Notes: generated from the letters alone by a model not told the origin. Numbered from the stretch's first letter, positions 8,506 through 17,382 are shown. The stretch is 64,000 nt of DNA from Bacteroidota bacterium (GCA_016706255.1 JADJJZ010000029.1:744001-808000); one strand, 5' to 3'. Made by a program: numbers and translations.

Positions 8506-9897
8506 TCAGAGTTCCGCCAGTGTATTCAGGAGTTTCTCTCTGGCATAATTTAATTTACCTCTAACCTCGGCACCAAGCTGTTTGTAGCGGATAACAGACC
8601 ACCATTTTTTGAAGTCGAACCAATAATAAAATGCAAGGTTCCCCGCAATTGGGAATGATACCAAAAATATTAAGGCGGATAATAAACTACCTAATACAGA
8701 CCATACAATTAACGTCAAAATCATGTAATAAACCGGAAACAGAATGCAGCTGATTGCGTATTTTGCAGAGCTCCAGAATATTTTTTGTTTCAGTTTATTT
8801 TCAGCATACCACTGAGGTATCCGGTAAGGCAAATAATTAATTACTAATCCGTAAATAAATAAAGGAAATAATAAAATAAAATACAGCGCCATAAACGTAA
8901 TAGCCAGCACTGACTGTCTTGCTTTATCAAAAGTATTTTCTCTGAAATTATATTGATTCCGTTCTGTTTTATAGGTATTATAGTCGTGAACAATATTTTT
9001 TAATGCTTCAGGATTTTCCTGTTGTAATGTTTCCAGTTTGGGCGTAATTTCCTTTTTTGCTTTAAACCAGGTTATTGGTTCATATTTATTTCCTGATGAA
9101 AGCACATCGTGACGCGCATAAAATTCGGATAATTCGACAATTTCTTCATGCATCGGGCCGTGGCTGACATGCGTGGTGACCACCTGCATACCTTGTTCAA
9201 TTTCATCTTTAAGATGATTAATTGCTAATGCCGGATTGGTTTTATATTCGGAACTGTATTTTTTTAAGAGAATTGGTTCACCGAAATTAATGAGTTGCCA
9301 TTTCTTGAATTTTTCAGCACCTGTATAATTAATTCCAACCGGAATAATATGCACATCCAAATCAAAATCATAACGTTCTTCAGCCATAAAGGCAATGCGG
9401 CAAATACCTTTTTTTAATGGCCGAATATGTTCTTCGTTAATACAATTACCTTCAGGATAAATACCAATCATCGCATTATTGGCGAGTAAATCTGCGCATG
9501 CATTAAATGTTGGCTGATTCATTGCCCTTGTATCTACCCCATCTCTTTCGCGCCATAAAGGCAGCATGTGAAAGAAATAAAATAAGTTACCTAACATTTT
9601 ATTATTGAAGGCATCTCCCCTTGCCAATTGCCAAACCTGAGTGCTTTTTGTATTCACAAATGCAAGGCTGTCCATAAACGCGTTGCGGTGACTAATTGCA
9701 AAAATTACCGGTTTATCTATAGGCACATTTTCCCAGCCTTGCACTTGAAATTTGCTATAATAATAACGGTATGGGATACTGATAAGCAAAGGCTGCACGA
9801 ACCAATACCCTTTGGTATAAGGATATAATTTCCTGCCTCTGAATTCGATGGCCGGTTGTTTAGAGAATACCTTTCTGGTAATATTGCCGTTCAACAT
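8506..9897 (-). CDS. 1-acyl-sn-glycerol-3-phosphate acyltransferase-like (PlsC domain) with C-terminal membrane segments
   Basis: Phospholipid or glycerolipid acyltransferase, membrane-associated. The catalytic motif reads SHRNAFMDSL, i.e. His-X5-Asp rather than the textbook His-X4-Asp; this variant is familiar from the larger Gat/SCT-type and Bacteroidota acyltransferases. Further motifs are YPEGNCINEE (glycerol-phosphate-binding block) and PVGINYTGAEKF. Residues from about 335 to 440 hold two to three hydrophobic segments, followed by a basic tail. The product is 463 residues, longer than minimal PlsC. It is 24 bp downstream of the BASS transporter gene and probably co-transcribed with it. 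Confidence 0.87.
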   Translation of the reverse strand: MLNGNITRKVFSKQPAIEFRGRKLYPYTKGYWFVQPLLISIPYRYYYSKFQVQGWENVPIDKPVIFAISHRNAFMDSLAFVNTKSTQVWQLARGDAFNNKMLGNLFYFFHMLPLWRERDGVDTRAMNQPTFNACADLLANNAMIGIYPEGNCINEEHIRPLKKGICRIAFMAEERYDFDLDVHIIPVGINYTGAEKFKKWQLINFGEPILLKKYSSEYKTNPALAINHLKDEIEQGMQVVTTHVSHGPMHEEIVELSEFYARHDVLSSGNKYEPITWFKAKKEITPKLETLQQENPEALKNIVHDYNTYKTERNQYNFRENTFDKARQSVLAITFMALYFILLFPLFIYGLVINYLPYRIPQWYAENKLKQKIFWSSAKYAISCILFPVYYMILTLIVWSVLGSLLSALIFLVSFPIAGNLAFYYWFDFKKWWSVIRYKQLGAEVRGKLNYAREKLLNTLAEL

Positions 9898-9921
9898 AAA
9901 AACCGTGCGAAATTATCACTT

Positions 9922-10839
9922 TTAAATTTTAGCTGCCTGTTTTGCAGCCATCCTCGACCATATCGTTGCCACCGTAAAACCGGTTACCAGGTCCCAAATG
10001 CCCCACCAGCCCGCAACTACAGCCATTCCACCCATGCCGTTAAAGAAAGTAAAAATAATAATCAGCCCCAATGCAGCATTGTGAATACCGGTTTCAATGG
10101 CCAGGCATTTTTTGTCCTGAAAATTCAATTTGAACAAAGCCCCCAACCCATAACCCGATAACATGGCGAGTCCGTTGTGCAACAAAACGAGTAAAAATAT
10201 CATTCCAATAATGTCGATAAAAATGTCGGCATTTTTTAAAAAAGCAAAAACAATAAAACACATGAAAATGATTACCGATATAATCTGAATCGGACGCATG
10301 ATTTTTTTTGTGAAATTTGGGAACTTATAATTTACAAACATCCCAATGGCTAGGGGTATTCCCAGAATTACAATTATGGTTACAAATAATTCAACCGGAT
10401 CGACACTTATTTCTTTCATTAATTCTGCAGTCGGCCCATACATACTGCCATAAAATGCAAAATTTAACGGTGTCATTAGTGGAGCTAATAATGTAGATGT
10501 GGCTGTAAGTGTAACAGATAATGCCACATTTCCTTTGGCAAGAGAGGATAAAAAATTACTCATATTTCCACCCGGACAGGCGCCTAAAAGGAAAATGCCT
10601 AATGCAATACTTGGGCATGGGCGCATTACCAATACAATCAAATAAGTAATAAAAGGTAAAACAATGTATTGACTTGCAATTCCGACTAACGATTTTTTTG
10701 GATATTTAAAAAGCTCCTTAAAATGTGTTGTTTTAAGGTCGAGCGCTATACCAAACATCAGAAAAGCGAGTAATAAATTCAGTAACAACATGTTATCGCT
10801 ACTGAAATTGAGTTGTATGCCATCTATTTCGTCGCACAT
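9922..10839 (-). CDS. Bile acid:sodium symporter (BASS) family transporter
   Basis: A polytopic inner-membrane protein of about 305 residues with some nine to ten hydrophobic segments. The ACPGGNMSNFLSSLAKGNVALSV block is the BASS/ASBT core with the Na+-site region, and ETGIHNAALGLI near residue 265 is the second conserved crossover helix. In bacteria these proteins move organic anions, pantoate or keto-acids rather than bile acids; the substrate here is unknown. I chose ATG at 10839 over an upstream in-frame TTG at 10860. It is divergent from mutS2 with 85 bp between starts. Confidence 0.9.
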   Translation of the reverse strand: MCDEIDGIQLNFSSDNMLLLNLLLAFLMFGIALDLKTTHFKELFKYPKKSLVGIASQYIVLPFITYLIVLVMRPCPSIALGIFLLGACPGGNMSNFLSSLAKGNVALSVTLTATSTLLAPLMTPLNFAFYGSMYGPTAELMKEISVDPVELFVTIIVILGIPLAIGMFVNYKFPNFTKKIMRPIQIISVIIFMCFIVFAFLKNADIFIDIIGMIFLLVLLHNGLAMLSGYGLGALFKLNFQDKKCLAIETGIHNAALGLIIIFTFFNGMGGMAVVAGWWGIWDLVTGFTVATIWSRMAAKQAAKI

Positions 10840-10902
10840 AATGTGTGTATTTGTGCGCAAGATAACCCATTCATTTATTCTTTTAAAATGGCCGGATTGG
10901 GC

Positions 10903-10910
10903 TACCTTTG
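10903..10910 (+). promoter_or_regulatory. -7 box (TACCTTTG) upstream of mutS2
   Basis: A perfect TAnnTTTG box 14 bp before the GTG at 10925. It supports that GTG as the mutS2 start, because the longer open frame (from 10790) would put the box inside coding sequence. Confidence 0.6.
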
Positions 10911-10924
10911 CAAAAACATTAAAA

Positions 10925-13318
10925 GTGAAACTATTTCCGGCAGATATAACTCAGGTGCTCGAATTCGAAAAGGTGCTTTCGGAGGTTGCGAAGTATTGCG
11001 ATAGCAAACCGGGAGCCGACCGGGTGGAAAAGGTGCGCCCGCTGGATAAGTTTGAAGAGGTTAAAAAAATGTTGTTACAAACTCGGGAAATGCGTTTCTT
11101 GTTACAATTTGAAGAAAATTTTCCGCATGACCGTATTTATGATATCAGAGAAACTTTACACGTAATCAGTATTGAAAATTATGTGTTGAATGAAACGCAG
11201 TTACAGGAAGTAAAAAAAGTGGCGATGCTTACCGGTAATATGTTACGTTTTTTCACCAATCAGAAAGAAAAGTATCCTATTTTATTTAGCCTGTTTGCAA
11301 ATTTGGAATATGAAAGTGCAATTGCCAATGAAATAAAAAAAATAATTAATGATGATGGCAATATTCGCGAAGATGCATCACCTGAATTAATTAGCATACG
11401 CCGAGAAAAAGATCAGAATGTTCGGGCATTAGGTAAGGTATTTAATGCTGCATTGAGCCGGTACCGACAATCCGGTTTTTTAAGTGAGGTGGAAGAAAGT
11501 ATGCGGAATGGCCGCCGGGTATTAGGTATTTTAAGTGAATATAAGCGCAAATTAAGTGGTATTATTCACGATGAAAGTGATACCGGAAAAACCGTATTTA
11601 TTGAACCTGAAGAAGTAGTAAATATTCAGAATGAAATTTTTGAATTGGAGCGCGAAGAAAAACGGGAAATTTTCAGGATATTAAAAACATTAACAGCGGT
11701 AATTGCTCCGTATGCACCATTATTAGAGCGTTATCAGCATATTTTAGGCATTATTGATTTCACCAGAGCAAAGGGTAAATATGCACTGGAAATAAATGCC
11801 AATATGCCACATTTAGAAAAAACACCGGTAATTTGTTTATATCATGCATTTCATCCGGTATTATTTCTACTCAATAAAAAACACAAAAAGCCGATTATTC
11901 CTTTAGATGTTGAATTAGATCAAAATAATCGTATCCTAATTATTTCCGGTCCAAACGCAGGAGGAAAATCAGTTGCAATGAAAACCATTGGATTATTGCA
12001 ATATATGACTCAATGCGGATTATTAATTCCTGCAGCTGAAAATTCAAGAATTGGTATCATGCAAAATATATTTTGTGATATAGGTGATACACAGTCTTTG
12101 GAGGATGAACTGTCTACTTATTCATCGAGGCTGATAAAAATTAAATATTTTTTACAACACAGTAATAAAGACACCCTTATTCTGATTGATGAATTTGGAA
12201 CAGGTACAGATCCTGTAATGGGTGGTGCTATTGCTGAAGCCTCGCTCAAAGCCTTGAATGATAAAAAAATATTTGGTGTAGTAACAACACATTATGCCAA
12301 TTTAAAAGCTTTTGCTGCAAATAATATTGGTGTGTTTAACGGCAGCATGTTGTATGACGAGGCTGAATTAAAACCAAAATACAAACTGGAAACCGGCAAA
12401 CCCGGCAGTTCTTATGCTTTTGAGCTGGCTAAAAAATCGGAATTGCCGCAACAATTAATTGAGGAAGCACGAAAATTAATCAGCAAAGAACATATTCGTT
12501 TTGAGGAATTATTAAAAAATGTCCGGGTAGAAAAGGAGCATATACGTTTGCGCGATAAGGAGGTAAGTAAAAAAGAAGATGACTTACGTAAAAAAGAAAA
12601 GGATTTGGAATTAGCCTTTGAAAAAGCAAGAGAAAAACAGGAGCGGTATAATTTAAAAAAATTAGAACTGGAAGATGCGGCCATTCGAAAAATGGAGGAG
12701 CAATTCCGGGGTTTGTTGCAGGAACTTAAATCCGTTGTGCAGCAGGAGACAGCTAGCGGGAATGAAAAAGAACAGGTTAAAGAAAAATTACGCCAGTTTA
12801 TTCAAACCCAAAAAAAATCCACTTTTGGTGAGCGAAAAAAAGTGCAACAGCGCCAGCAGGTAAATTATGAGCGCGGAGAAATAAAAATTGGCGGATTGGT
12901 CAAAATGGTTTCAGGTAGTGAAATTGGGGTTTTGCAATCTGTTCAAAAAAATAAAGCTGTTGTTATTTTTAATAATATGAAATCCACAGTTCCATATGAA
13001 GAATTAATTGGCATTGCCTCTGCTGATGCACCGGTTAAACCACAACAGGTGATTAAAGTTTCGATGGAAGAAGGTGTGTTTCCGCTTGAACTCGATTTGC
13101 GTGGTAAGTCTAAAGAGGAGGCTATGATTGAGCTGGAACAATATTTAGACCGGGCAGTAATGCGCAAAATTTTCCAGGCTAGAATTTTGCATGGCAAAGG
13201 CACCGGTGTTATTCGTGAGATGGTTCAGCAGGTATTAAAAACCTATCCGGGACTTAAACAATACCAATATGCTACAAGAGAAACAGGCGGAGATGGTATT
13301 ACGGAAGTTACATTTTAA
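10925..13318 (+). CDS. mutS2: MutS2 family endonuclease/ATPase
   Basis: MutS2 binds branched DNA and collided ribosomes in different bacteria; it has no MutS mismatch-reading domain. From the N-terminus: helical core/clamp, Walker A GPNAGGKS (about residue 342), Walker B LILIDEFGTGTDP (about 420), a long charged coiled coil (about 500-640), and a C-terminal Smr nuclease domain with LDLRGKS and LHGKGTGVIRE (about 720-797). The GTG start gives 797 residues, the family length; the frame stays open for 45 more codons upstream, but those residues do not look like MutS2 and follow no promoter. Confidence 0.93.
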   Translation: MKLFPADITQVLEFEKVLSEVAKYCDSKPGADRVEKVRPLDKFEEVKKMLLQTREMRFLLQFEENFPHDRIYDIRETLHVISIENYVLNETQLQEVKKVAMLTGNMLRFFTNQKEKYPILFSLFANLEYESAIANEIKKIINDDGNIREDASPELISIRREKDQNVRALGKVFNAALSRYRQSGFLSEVEESMRNGRRVLGILSEYKRKLSGIIHDESDTGKTVFIEPEEVVNIQNEIFELEREEKREIFRILKTLTAVIAPYAPLLERYQHILGIIDFTRAKGKYALEINANMPHLEKTPVICLYHAFHPVLFLLNKKHKKPIIPLDVELDQNNRILIISGPNAGGKSVAMKTIGLLQYMTQCGLLIPAAENSRIGIMQNIFCDIGDTQSLEDELSTYSSRLIKIKYFLQHSNKDTLILIDEFGTGTDPVMGGAIAEASLKALNDKKIFGVVTTHYANLKAFAANNIGVFNGSMLYDEAELKPKYKLETGKPGSSYAFELAKKSELPQQLIEEARKLISKEHIRFEELLKNVRVEKEHIRLRDKEVSKKEDDLRKKEKDLELAFEKAREKQERYNLKKLELEDAAIRKMEEQFRGLLQELKSVVQQETASGNEKEQVKEKLRQFIQTQKKSTFGERKKVQQRQQVNYERGEIKIGGLVKMVSGSEIGVLQSVQKNKAVVIFNNMKSTVPYEELIGIASADAPVKPQQVIKVSMEEGVFPLELDLRGKSKEEAMIELEQYLDRAVMRKIFQARILHGKGTGVIREMVQQVLKTYPGLKQYQYATRETGGDGITEVTF

Positions 13319-13333
13319 TTCAATTTTATATTC

Positions 13334-14426
13334 ATGTCAACAGCACTCAAAGATTTATACGATAAACAATTTATAAGTGAGCTGAATAGTATTATCGCTG
13401 AAAATTTACCGGGATTTAAACCTGCGCCATTTACAAAAAGTATTTTTAATGCTGAATGGCAACAACTTGAATTAAAACAAAGGATGCATCATATCAAGGC
13501 CATGTTGCATGAAATACTGCCATCTGATTTTGCTAAGGCTGCACCTATATTAAAAGGAATTACAACATCCATTAAAAAATTACATGGAGATGGGATGTCG
13601 TTTTTATATATGTTTTTACCTGAATATGTTGCCACTTATGGTTTAAAGCATTATAAACAATCGGTGCAATTACTGGAACAAATTACGCAGGTAACCAGCG
13701 CAGAATTTGCGGTGCGTCCTTTTATTATTCAATATCCTGTTGCCATGATGCAACAAATGGAAGTGTGGAGCAAACATAAAAGTTTATACGTGCGTCGTTT
13801 AAGCTCAGAGGGTTGCAGGCCGCGATTACCATGGGGAATAGGCTTACCGGCTTTCAAAAAAGATCCGGCATCGGTTTTACCAATTTTAGAAAATTTGAAG
13901 AATGACTCTGCAGAAACAGTGCGCAGAAGTGTAGCAAATAATTTGAATGATATCGCAAAAGATCACCCTGAATTAGTTTTATCATTAATTAAAAAGTGGC
14001 AAGGCAAATCAAAAAATACAGATTGGATAATAAAACACGGCTCACGCACTTTGTTGCGACAAGGAAATTTAGCAGCCATGTCACATTTTGGAAATCATAA
14101 AATTAAATCAGCACGCGTCCAAAATTTGACTTCCGGAAAATCAGTAAAAATTGGGAATACATTACAATTCCAATTTGACATTTTACATAATGAAAAGCAA
14201 CCTGTAATAATGCGGGTAGACTATGCCATCTATTACGTAAAAAGTGCCGGTAAATTATCTAAAAAAGTATTCCGGTTACGCTGAACCCGGAAAAAAGTAT
14301 ACGATTACAAAAAATCAACATTTTAAAGATTTAACTACCCGAAAACATTTTACAGGAGCACATTCCTTGTCTATTATTGTGAATGGCATTGAATTAGAAA
14401 AGATTCAATTTAATGTGTTGAGGTAA
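13334..14426 (+). CDS. AlkD-like DNA alkylation repair protein, reading frame broken near the C-terminus
   Basis: A HEAT-repeat DNA alkylation repair protein of the ~370-residue COG4335 type. The first frame (13334-14284, 316 codons) covers the alpha-helical repeats, e.g. the VRRLSSEGCRPRLPWG block and the tandem RRSVANNLNDIAKDHPE repeat, and stops at TGA after VDYAIYYVKSAGKLSKKVFRL. The family's C-terminal strand region (PGKKYTITKNQHFKDLTTRKHF, then SIIVNG) continues in the +1 frame up to 14426. Loss of two bases or gain of one near 14275-14285 explains this. It may be a sequencing error, a recent mutation or recoding; the rest is intact. It lies 15 bp after mutS2. Confidence 0.82.
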
Positions 14427-14575
14427 GCTAAAAACCCAATTTTGTGCATACAATGTGAAATAACCATTCACTTCGATTATATTTACCTCATTATCAATCA
14501 GTTACGGAATATCATTTTTCCACCAATTGTGCAAAACCCTGTGCCTTAATTGTGCGTAAAAATGAAGGGCAAAAG

Positions 14576-14606
14576 TTGTTTTTTAAATTAATGTAATATA
14601 GTTTTG
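14576..14606 (+). promoter_or_regulatory. Promoter of the 14.6-kb RNA candidate
   Basis: TTG at 14576-14578, a 20-bp spacer, then TAGTTTTG at 14599-14606, which matches the Bacteroidota housekeeping consensus (TTG, about 19-20 bp, TAnnTTTG). Predicted start is near 14610. No protein gene follows; structured RNA and a terminator do. Confidence 0.6.
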
Positions 14607-14609
14607 GAT

Positions 14610-14882
14610 TACCTGACGGAAATATCCGAGTCACCGGAAACGGCTGACGGAAGCAATTCTAAAGGGATTAATCGCGAGGTTAAATCCCGAGGTAATGTTG
14701 CAAAACAAAACCCGGATTCGAAAGACAGGTGCAGATAAATTAACTACGGTTGATTTAATTGCGAAAGCGGAATTTCTTCGTCAAGATGAGTTCCGCTTTC
14801 TTCGTATTAAAAAACTTGACGAAATTAATGTAGCGCTAATTTCGTTGATGAAAAAAAACCCTTGCCGGTCAGCGAGGGTTTT
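14610..14882 (+). ncRNA. Candidate structured small RNA, about 270 nt, unrecognised
   Basis: Between the alkD-like gene and a convergent protein gene lies a stretch with promoter, ordered hairpins and terminator but no convincing ORF. Seen in order: a hairpin with a GAAA tetraloop (CCG..TCACCG at 14626-14636 pairing CGG.TGACGG at 14641-14650); GGGATTAA (14664-14671) pairing TTAAATCCC (14680-14688), enclosed by GCAA/TTGC; a 9-bp stem capped by a UACG tetraloop (14736-14744 with 14749-14757); a 10-bp stem 14763-14772/14791-14800 whose loop (14777-14785) pairs perfectly with 14815-14823, an H-type pseudoknot; a 9-bp stem 14819-14827/14837-14845 that competes with the pseudoknot; a terminator. 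GNRA and UNCG loops are hallmarks of functional RNA. It does not match tmRNA, RNase P RNA or SRP RNA as I know them. Confidence 0.6.
14855..14882 (+). terminator. Intrinsic terminator of the RNA candidate
   Basis: AAAACCCTTGC (14855-14865), loop CGGTCA, GCGAGGGTTTT (14872-14882): an 11-bp stem with one G-T pair, followed by TGCTTTTTATTT. Confidence 0.7.
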
Positions 14883-14936
14883 GCTTTTTATTTCAGGATA
14901 TGAATTTTAATTGGATGGAAATTATCGGCATAAAAA

Positions 14937-14971
14937 AAACCCACACGAATGGTTACATTACATGTGGGTTT
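14937..14971. terminator. Terminator downstream of the TonB-like-domain gene
   Basis: AAACCCACA (14937-14945) pairs with TGTGGGTTT (14963-14971). The A-run to its left gives a U-tract for leftward transcripts ending at 14984; it may also back up the terminator of the rightward RNA candidate. Confidence 0.55.
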
Positions 14972-14983
14972 GACTGTGTATTA

Positions 14984-16471
14984 CTATTGAAATGAAGACG
15001 CTGTTGGTGGATTTGCTTCTGCCAGAGGCGTATTGGTTCCTGAGGATTGAAGACTATTAAATGTGTTGGTCATTTCTTCAAATGACATTTTTTTATAATC
15101 GAGATTTCTGATTTTAACTTTATTAGTAGAACATTCCTGCACAGCAACTTCAAAATTGTCACCCTTTTGTTTGATTGCAACTACGGTTACAACACTGTTT
15201 AACGGAACATTAGCAAAACGAAAACCCTGTGTATAACGCACACCACTCATCATTGAACGAATATCCTGAAATACCAGTCGCACCATTGCCGTTTCATTAC
15301 TATCCATTTCCACAAATACATCTGTTAATGGCTGTTGGGTGGAGGTAAACCGGTCGCAGTTAATCCATCCCAAATTTGCAGATGCCATTAAATAATAATC
15401 GTCGATAAAAGAGGCAAAGTATTTCGATTGGGGATTACGGGCATTTACCTGCATTTTAATGGGAATTATTGTTGGATCATGCACAAATCGCATTTTTATG
15501 GGAATCATTTGTTTTGCATATTCATTTTGTTTTACCGAAGAACTCCAACAAGGCATATATTTAAATGCCTCAACCATTTGTGAATCGGCATAGGTTTTAA
15601 TTTGTGGCGAAGTATATACTTTGTAGATACCACCATCAGCACCCAATAAAAAATTTACATAACAGGTGGCATTAAGCTGTGCTTTTTCGAAACCTTTTGG
15701 GAAGGTGTAATTATCATGCAAATAATCATACATTGCGCGGATACCACCATTAAATTCATTACTCCGTTTCTGCTTCGGAATTCGCGTTGCACCATTAAAA
15801 TAATCAACTGAGCACATAACTGAAGTTTCCGGCATTAATTGTCCGTAATTAGCACTTATCCAATTTAATCGTTCATTGCCATCGTTATCAATTTGTGTTT
15901 TTCCGTAAAATGTTTGCATATCGGGCTTTTCAGCATCTGCAGGTATTTCGATTTGAAAATTTTCTCCTCGTTTAATCACTACATTTTTTCCGCCTGCAGA
16001 TGCCGAAACATATAACATACCACCTGATTCAAGTATATGATTATCGCACATTGTAGTTAATCCTGCAAAAATAAAATCAGCATCGGTTAAATATTCTGTT
16101 GCTGCAATTTTAACTGAATCGGTAACTAATTGTGATGTTCCTGCATAAACAAAAATGCCGGGATCGAAGGTGAGCTTGGTGCCTTTGGGACAAACTACCT
16201 GTTCTCGTTTTTTGGGGTTGATGTACTGAGTAATTGGTTTAGGTGCAAATTTTTTAAGCAGTTCCTTTTCATGTGCAATAGTTACATCATTGCTTGATGA
16301 AATAGCAGTTGAAATTTCATTTACAGGAAGGTTTTCTGATGGAATTGGATTGGGAATAGCAGCAGGAATAGTAGTTGTTGCCGATGTTTCGGTTTTTTGG
16401 GTTGTGAAATAATAAATTAAGCTCAGGCCGCAGAAACAGACAAGTAACAATACGTAAAAGTTACGATGCAT
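14984..16471 (-). CDS. Envelope protein with N-terminal anchor and TonB C-terminal-like domain
   Basis: A 495-residue protein of unknown function. Residues 5-24 form one membrane anchor or uncleaved signal, followed by a Thr/Pro-rich linker. Residues about 80-200 (CPKGTKLTFDPGIFVYAG, then LESGGMLYVSA) form a beta-rich module often seen in Bacteroidota surface proteins that begins with a 'GT.i.ip...f' pattern. Residues about 245-335 (YDYLHDNYTFPKGFEKAQL, then CYVNFLLGADGGIYKVY and the AFKYMPCW segment) resemble the TonB C-terminal fold. No TonB box-contacting role can be claimed: ExbB/ExbD are absent here. The C-terminal 150 residues are unrecognised. Confidence 0.65.
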   Translation of the reverse strand: MHRNFYVLLLVCFCGLSLIYYFTTQKTETSATTTIPAAIPNPIPSENLPVNEISTAISSSNDVTIAHEKELLKKFAPKPITQYINPKKREQVVCPKGTKLTFDPGIFVYAGTSQLVTDSVKIAATEYLTDADFIFAGLTTMCDNHILESGGMLYVSASAGGKNVVIKRGENFQIEIPADAEKPDMQTFYGKTQIDNDGNERLNWISANYGQLMPETSVMCSVDYFNGATRIPKQKRSNEFNGGIRAMYDYLHDNYTFPKGFEKAQLNATCYVNFLLGADGGIYKVYTSPQIKTYADSQMVEAFKYMPCWSSSVKQNEYAKQMIPIKMRFVHDPTIIPIKMQVNARNPQSKYFASFIDDYYLMASANLGWINCDRFTSTQQPLTDVFVEMDSNETAMVRLVFQDIRSMMSGVRYTQGFRFANVPLNSVVTVVAIKQKGDNFEVAVQECSTNKVKIRNLDYKKMSFEEMTNTFNSLQSSGTNTPLAEANPPTASSFQ

Positions 16472-16908
16472 TGTTACGGTTTAGGTTTAGCAGAGAATAA
16501 CGTGATCAGGGCAAGGTTTAGTATGTTGGCATTTATCATTTTGAGCTAGTTCAGTGTTAATGTGTGGATGTTCCTATGTACCCATGTATCAATTAATCAG
16601 CCGAATTTGAGTAAACATAACATTCGAAGCTCTCGTTGGGGTTATTAAAAATTAATGTATCCGCCGCGGCGGATGATGATTTGTTTGTATACTGATTAAA
16701 CAGCCGTAGCACTATACCCAATAAAACAGCCGAAACCACGGAGGCCGCTGAGAAACAGCCCACGGAGAAAACACAGAGGGAATTTGTGTTGAAATTGTAA
16801 GTATAAATACAAATTAAACTTTAGAATAAAACATGTAGCGAATAATAAAAATTGCTTAGCGTTGCTTTGTGTGTATTTTCCTTGCGCACTTTGCGTTAAA
16901 AAACAAAT
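16472..16908. other. Non-coding spacer with repeat-like remnants and a 16-bp palindrome
   Basis: No gene found. It holds a perfect 16-bp palindrome, ATCCGCCGCGGCGGAT (16659-16674), a GC-rich stretch with CACGGAGGCCGCTGAGAAAC and CACGGAGAAAACACAGAGG (16738-16780), and TTGCGCACTTTGCGTTAAAA near 16884. The last two resemble the short 'cacggaggcc/cactttgcgtt' strings found scattered in intergenic DNA of many bacteria; a related string recurs near 29096-29122. Confidence 0.5.
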
Positions 16909-17382
16909 TTATTTTTTAATTTTCGATAATTGATTTATGGCTGCGGCAATTCTTTGTATTTTGGTTGCGTCGGTTTTGGCGCTGTAAATATTGTCGATTA
17001 TTTCTTTTTGTTTGCCTTCAGTTAGTTTAAAAAAATTAGCATGTGCGATATCATCATCTGCTAAACATTCGAGCAATTCGTTTGGGATTTCCAGCGGTGA
17101 ATCATCCAAAAACAAAATTACATGAACCCAGTCACCGGCTTCTTTGCCAATTTTTTTTCGTATTTCTTTTTTTACCGGTAAAAACAATTTACCATTACCT
17201 AATGGCATTAACTTATAATTACTGATTACAAAATCATCAATTTGTCCCTTAACCTTTACCCACCCAAAATGTGCTCGTTTAACTTGAGGCAGTTCCGGAA
17301 TAATAGCATAAGTCCACCCGCCTTTTCCGGGGTATTTTTCTAATTGGATTTTTTTATTGATTATAGGGTTTGTATCAGACAT
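16909..17382 (-). CDS. YdeI/DUF1905 family protein
   Basis: A cytosolic protein of about 157 residues in two parts: an N-terminal DUF1905-like beta domain (KYPGKGGWTYAIIPELP, FGWVKVKGQIDDF, LFLPVKKEIRKKIG, VHVILFLDD) and a C-terminal YdeI-type helical tail (ECLADDDIAHANFFKLTEGKQKEIIDNI, then an Arg/Lys-rich helix). The biochemical role of the family is unknown. I start at the ATG at 17382; an in-frame TTG lies three codons upstream. Confidence 0.85.
   Translation of the reverse strand: MSDTNPIINKKIQLEKYPGKGGWTYAIIPELPQVKRAHFGWVKVKGQIDDFVISNYKLMPLGNGKLFLPVKKEIRKKIGKEAGDWVHVILFLDDSPLEIPNELLECLADDDIAHANFFKLTEGKQKEIIDNIYSAKTDATKIQRIAAAINQLSKIKK

Noticed and set aside
10790..10924. 45-codon N-terminal extension of MutS2
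   Set aside because: It overlaps the divergent transporter gene, is unlike MutS2, and contains the -7 box that should drive the GTG at 10925.
14265..14275. A6G slippery run in the AlkD-like gene (dnaX type)
   Set aside because: In the reading frame used, it would cause a -1 shift, but the downstream segment is in +1.
14701..14735. GGATTCGAAAGACAGG resembling the tmRNA 5' end (GGATTCGACAGG)
   Set aside because: No acceptor stem, no tag reading frame and no T-arm follow; the match is short and interrupted.
14695..14910. 71-codon open frame (ATG at 14695)
   Set aside because: It runs through the hairpins and the terminator of the RNA candidate, has no promoter or ribosome site of its own, and its product looks like nothing known. 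The structure explains the sequence better than coding does.
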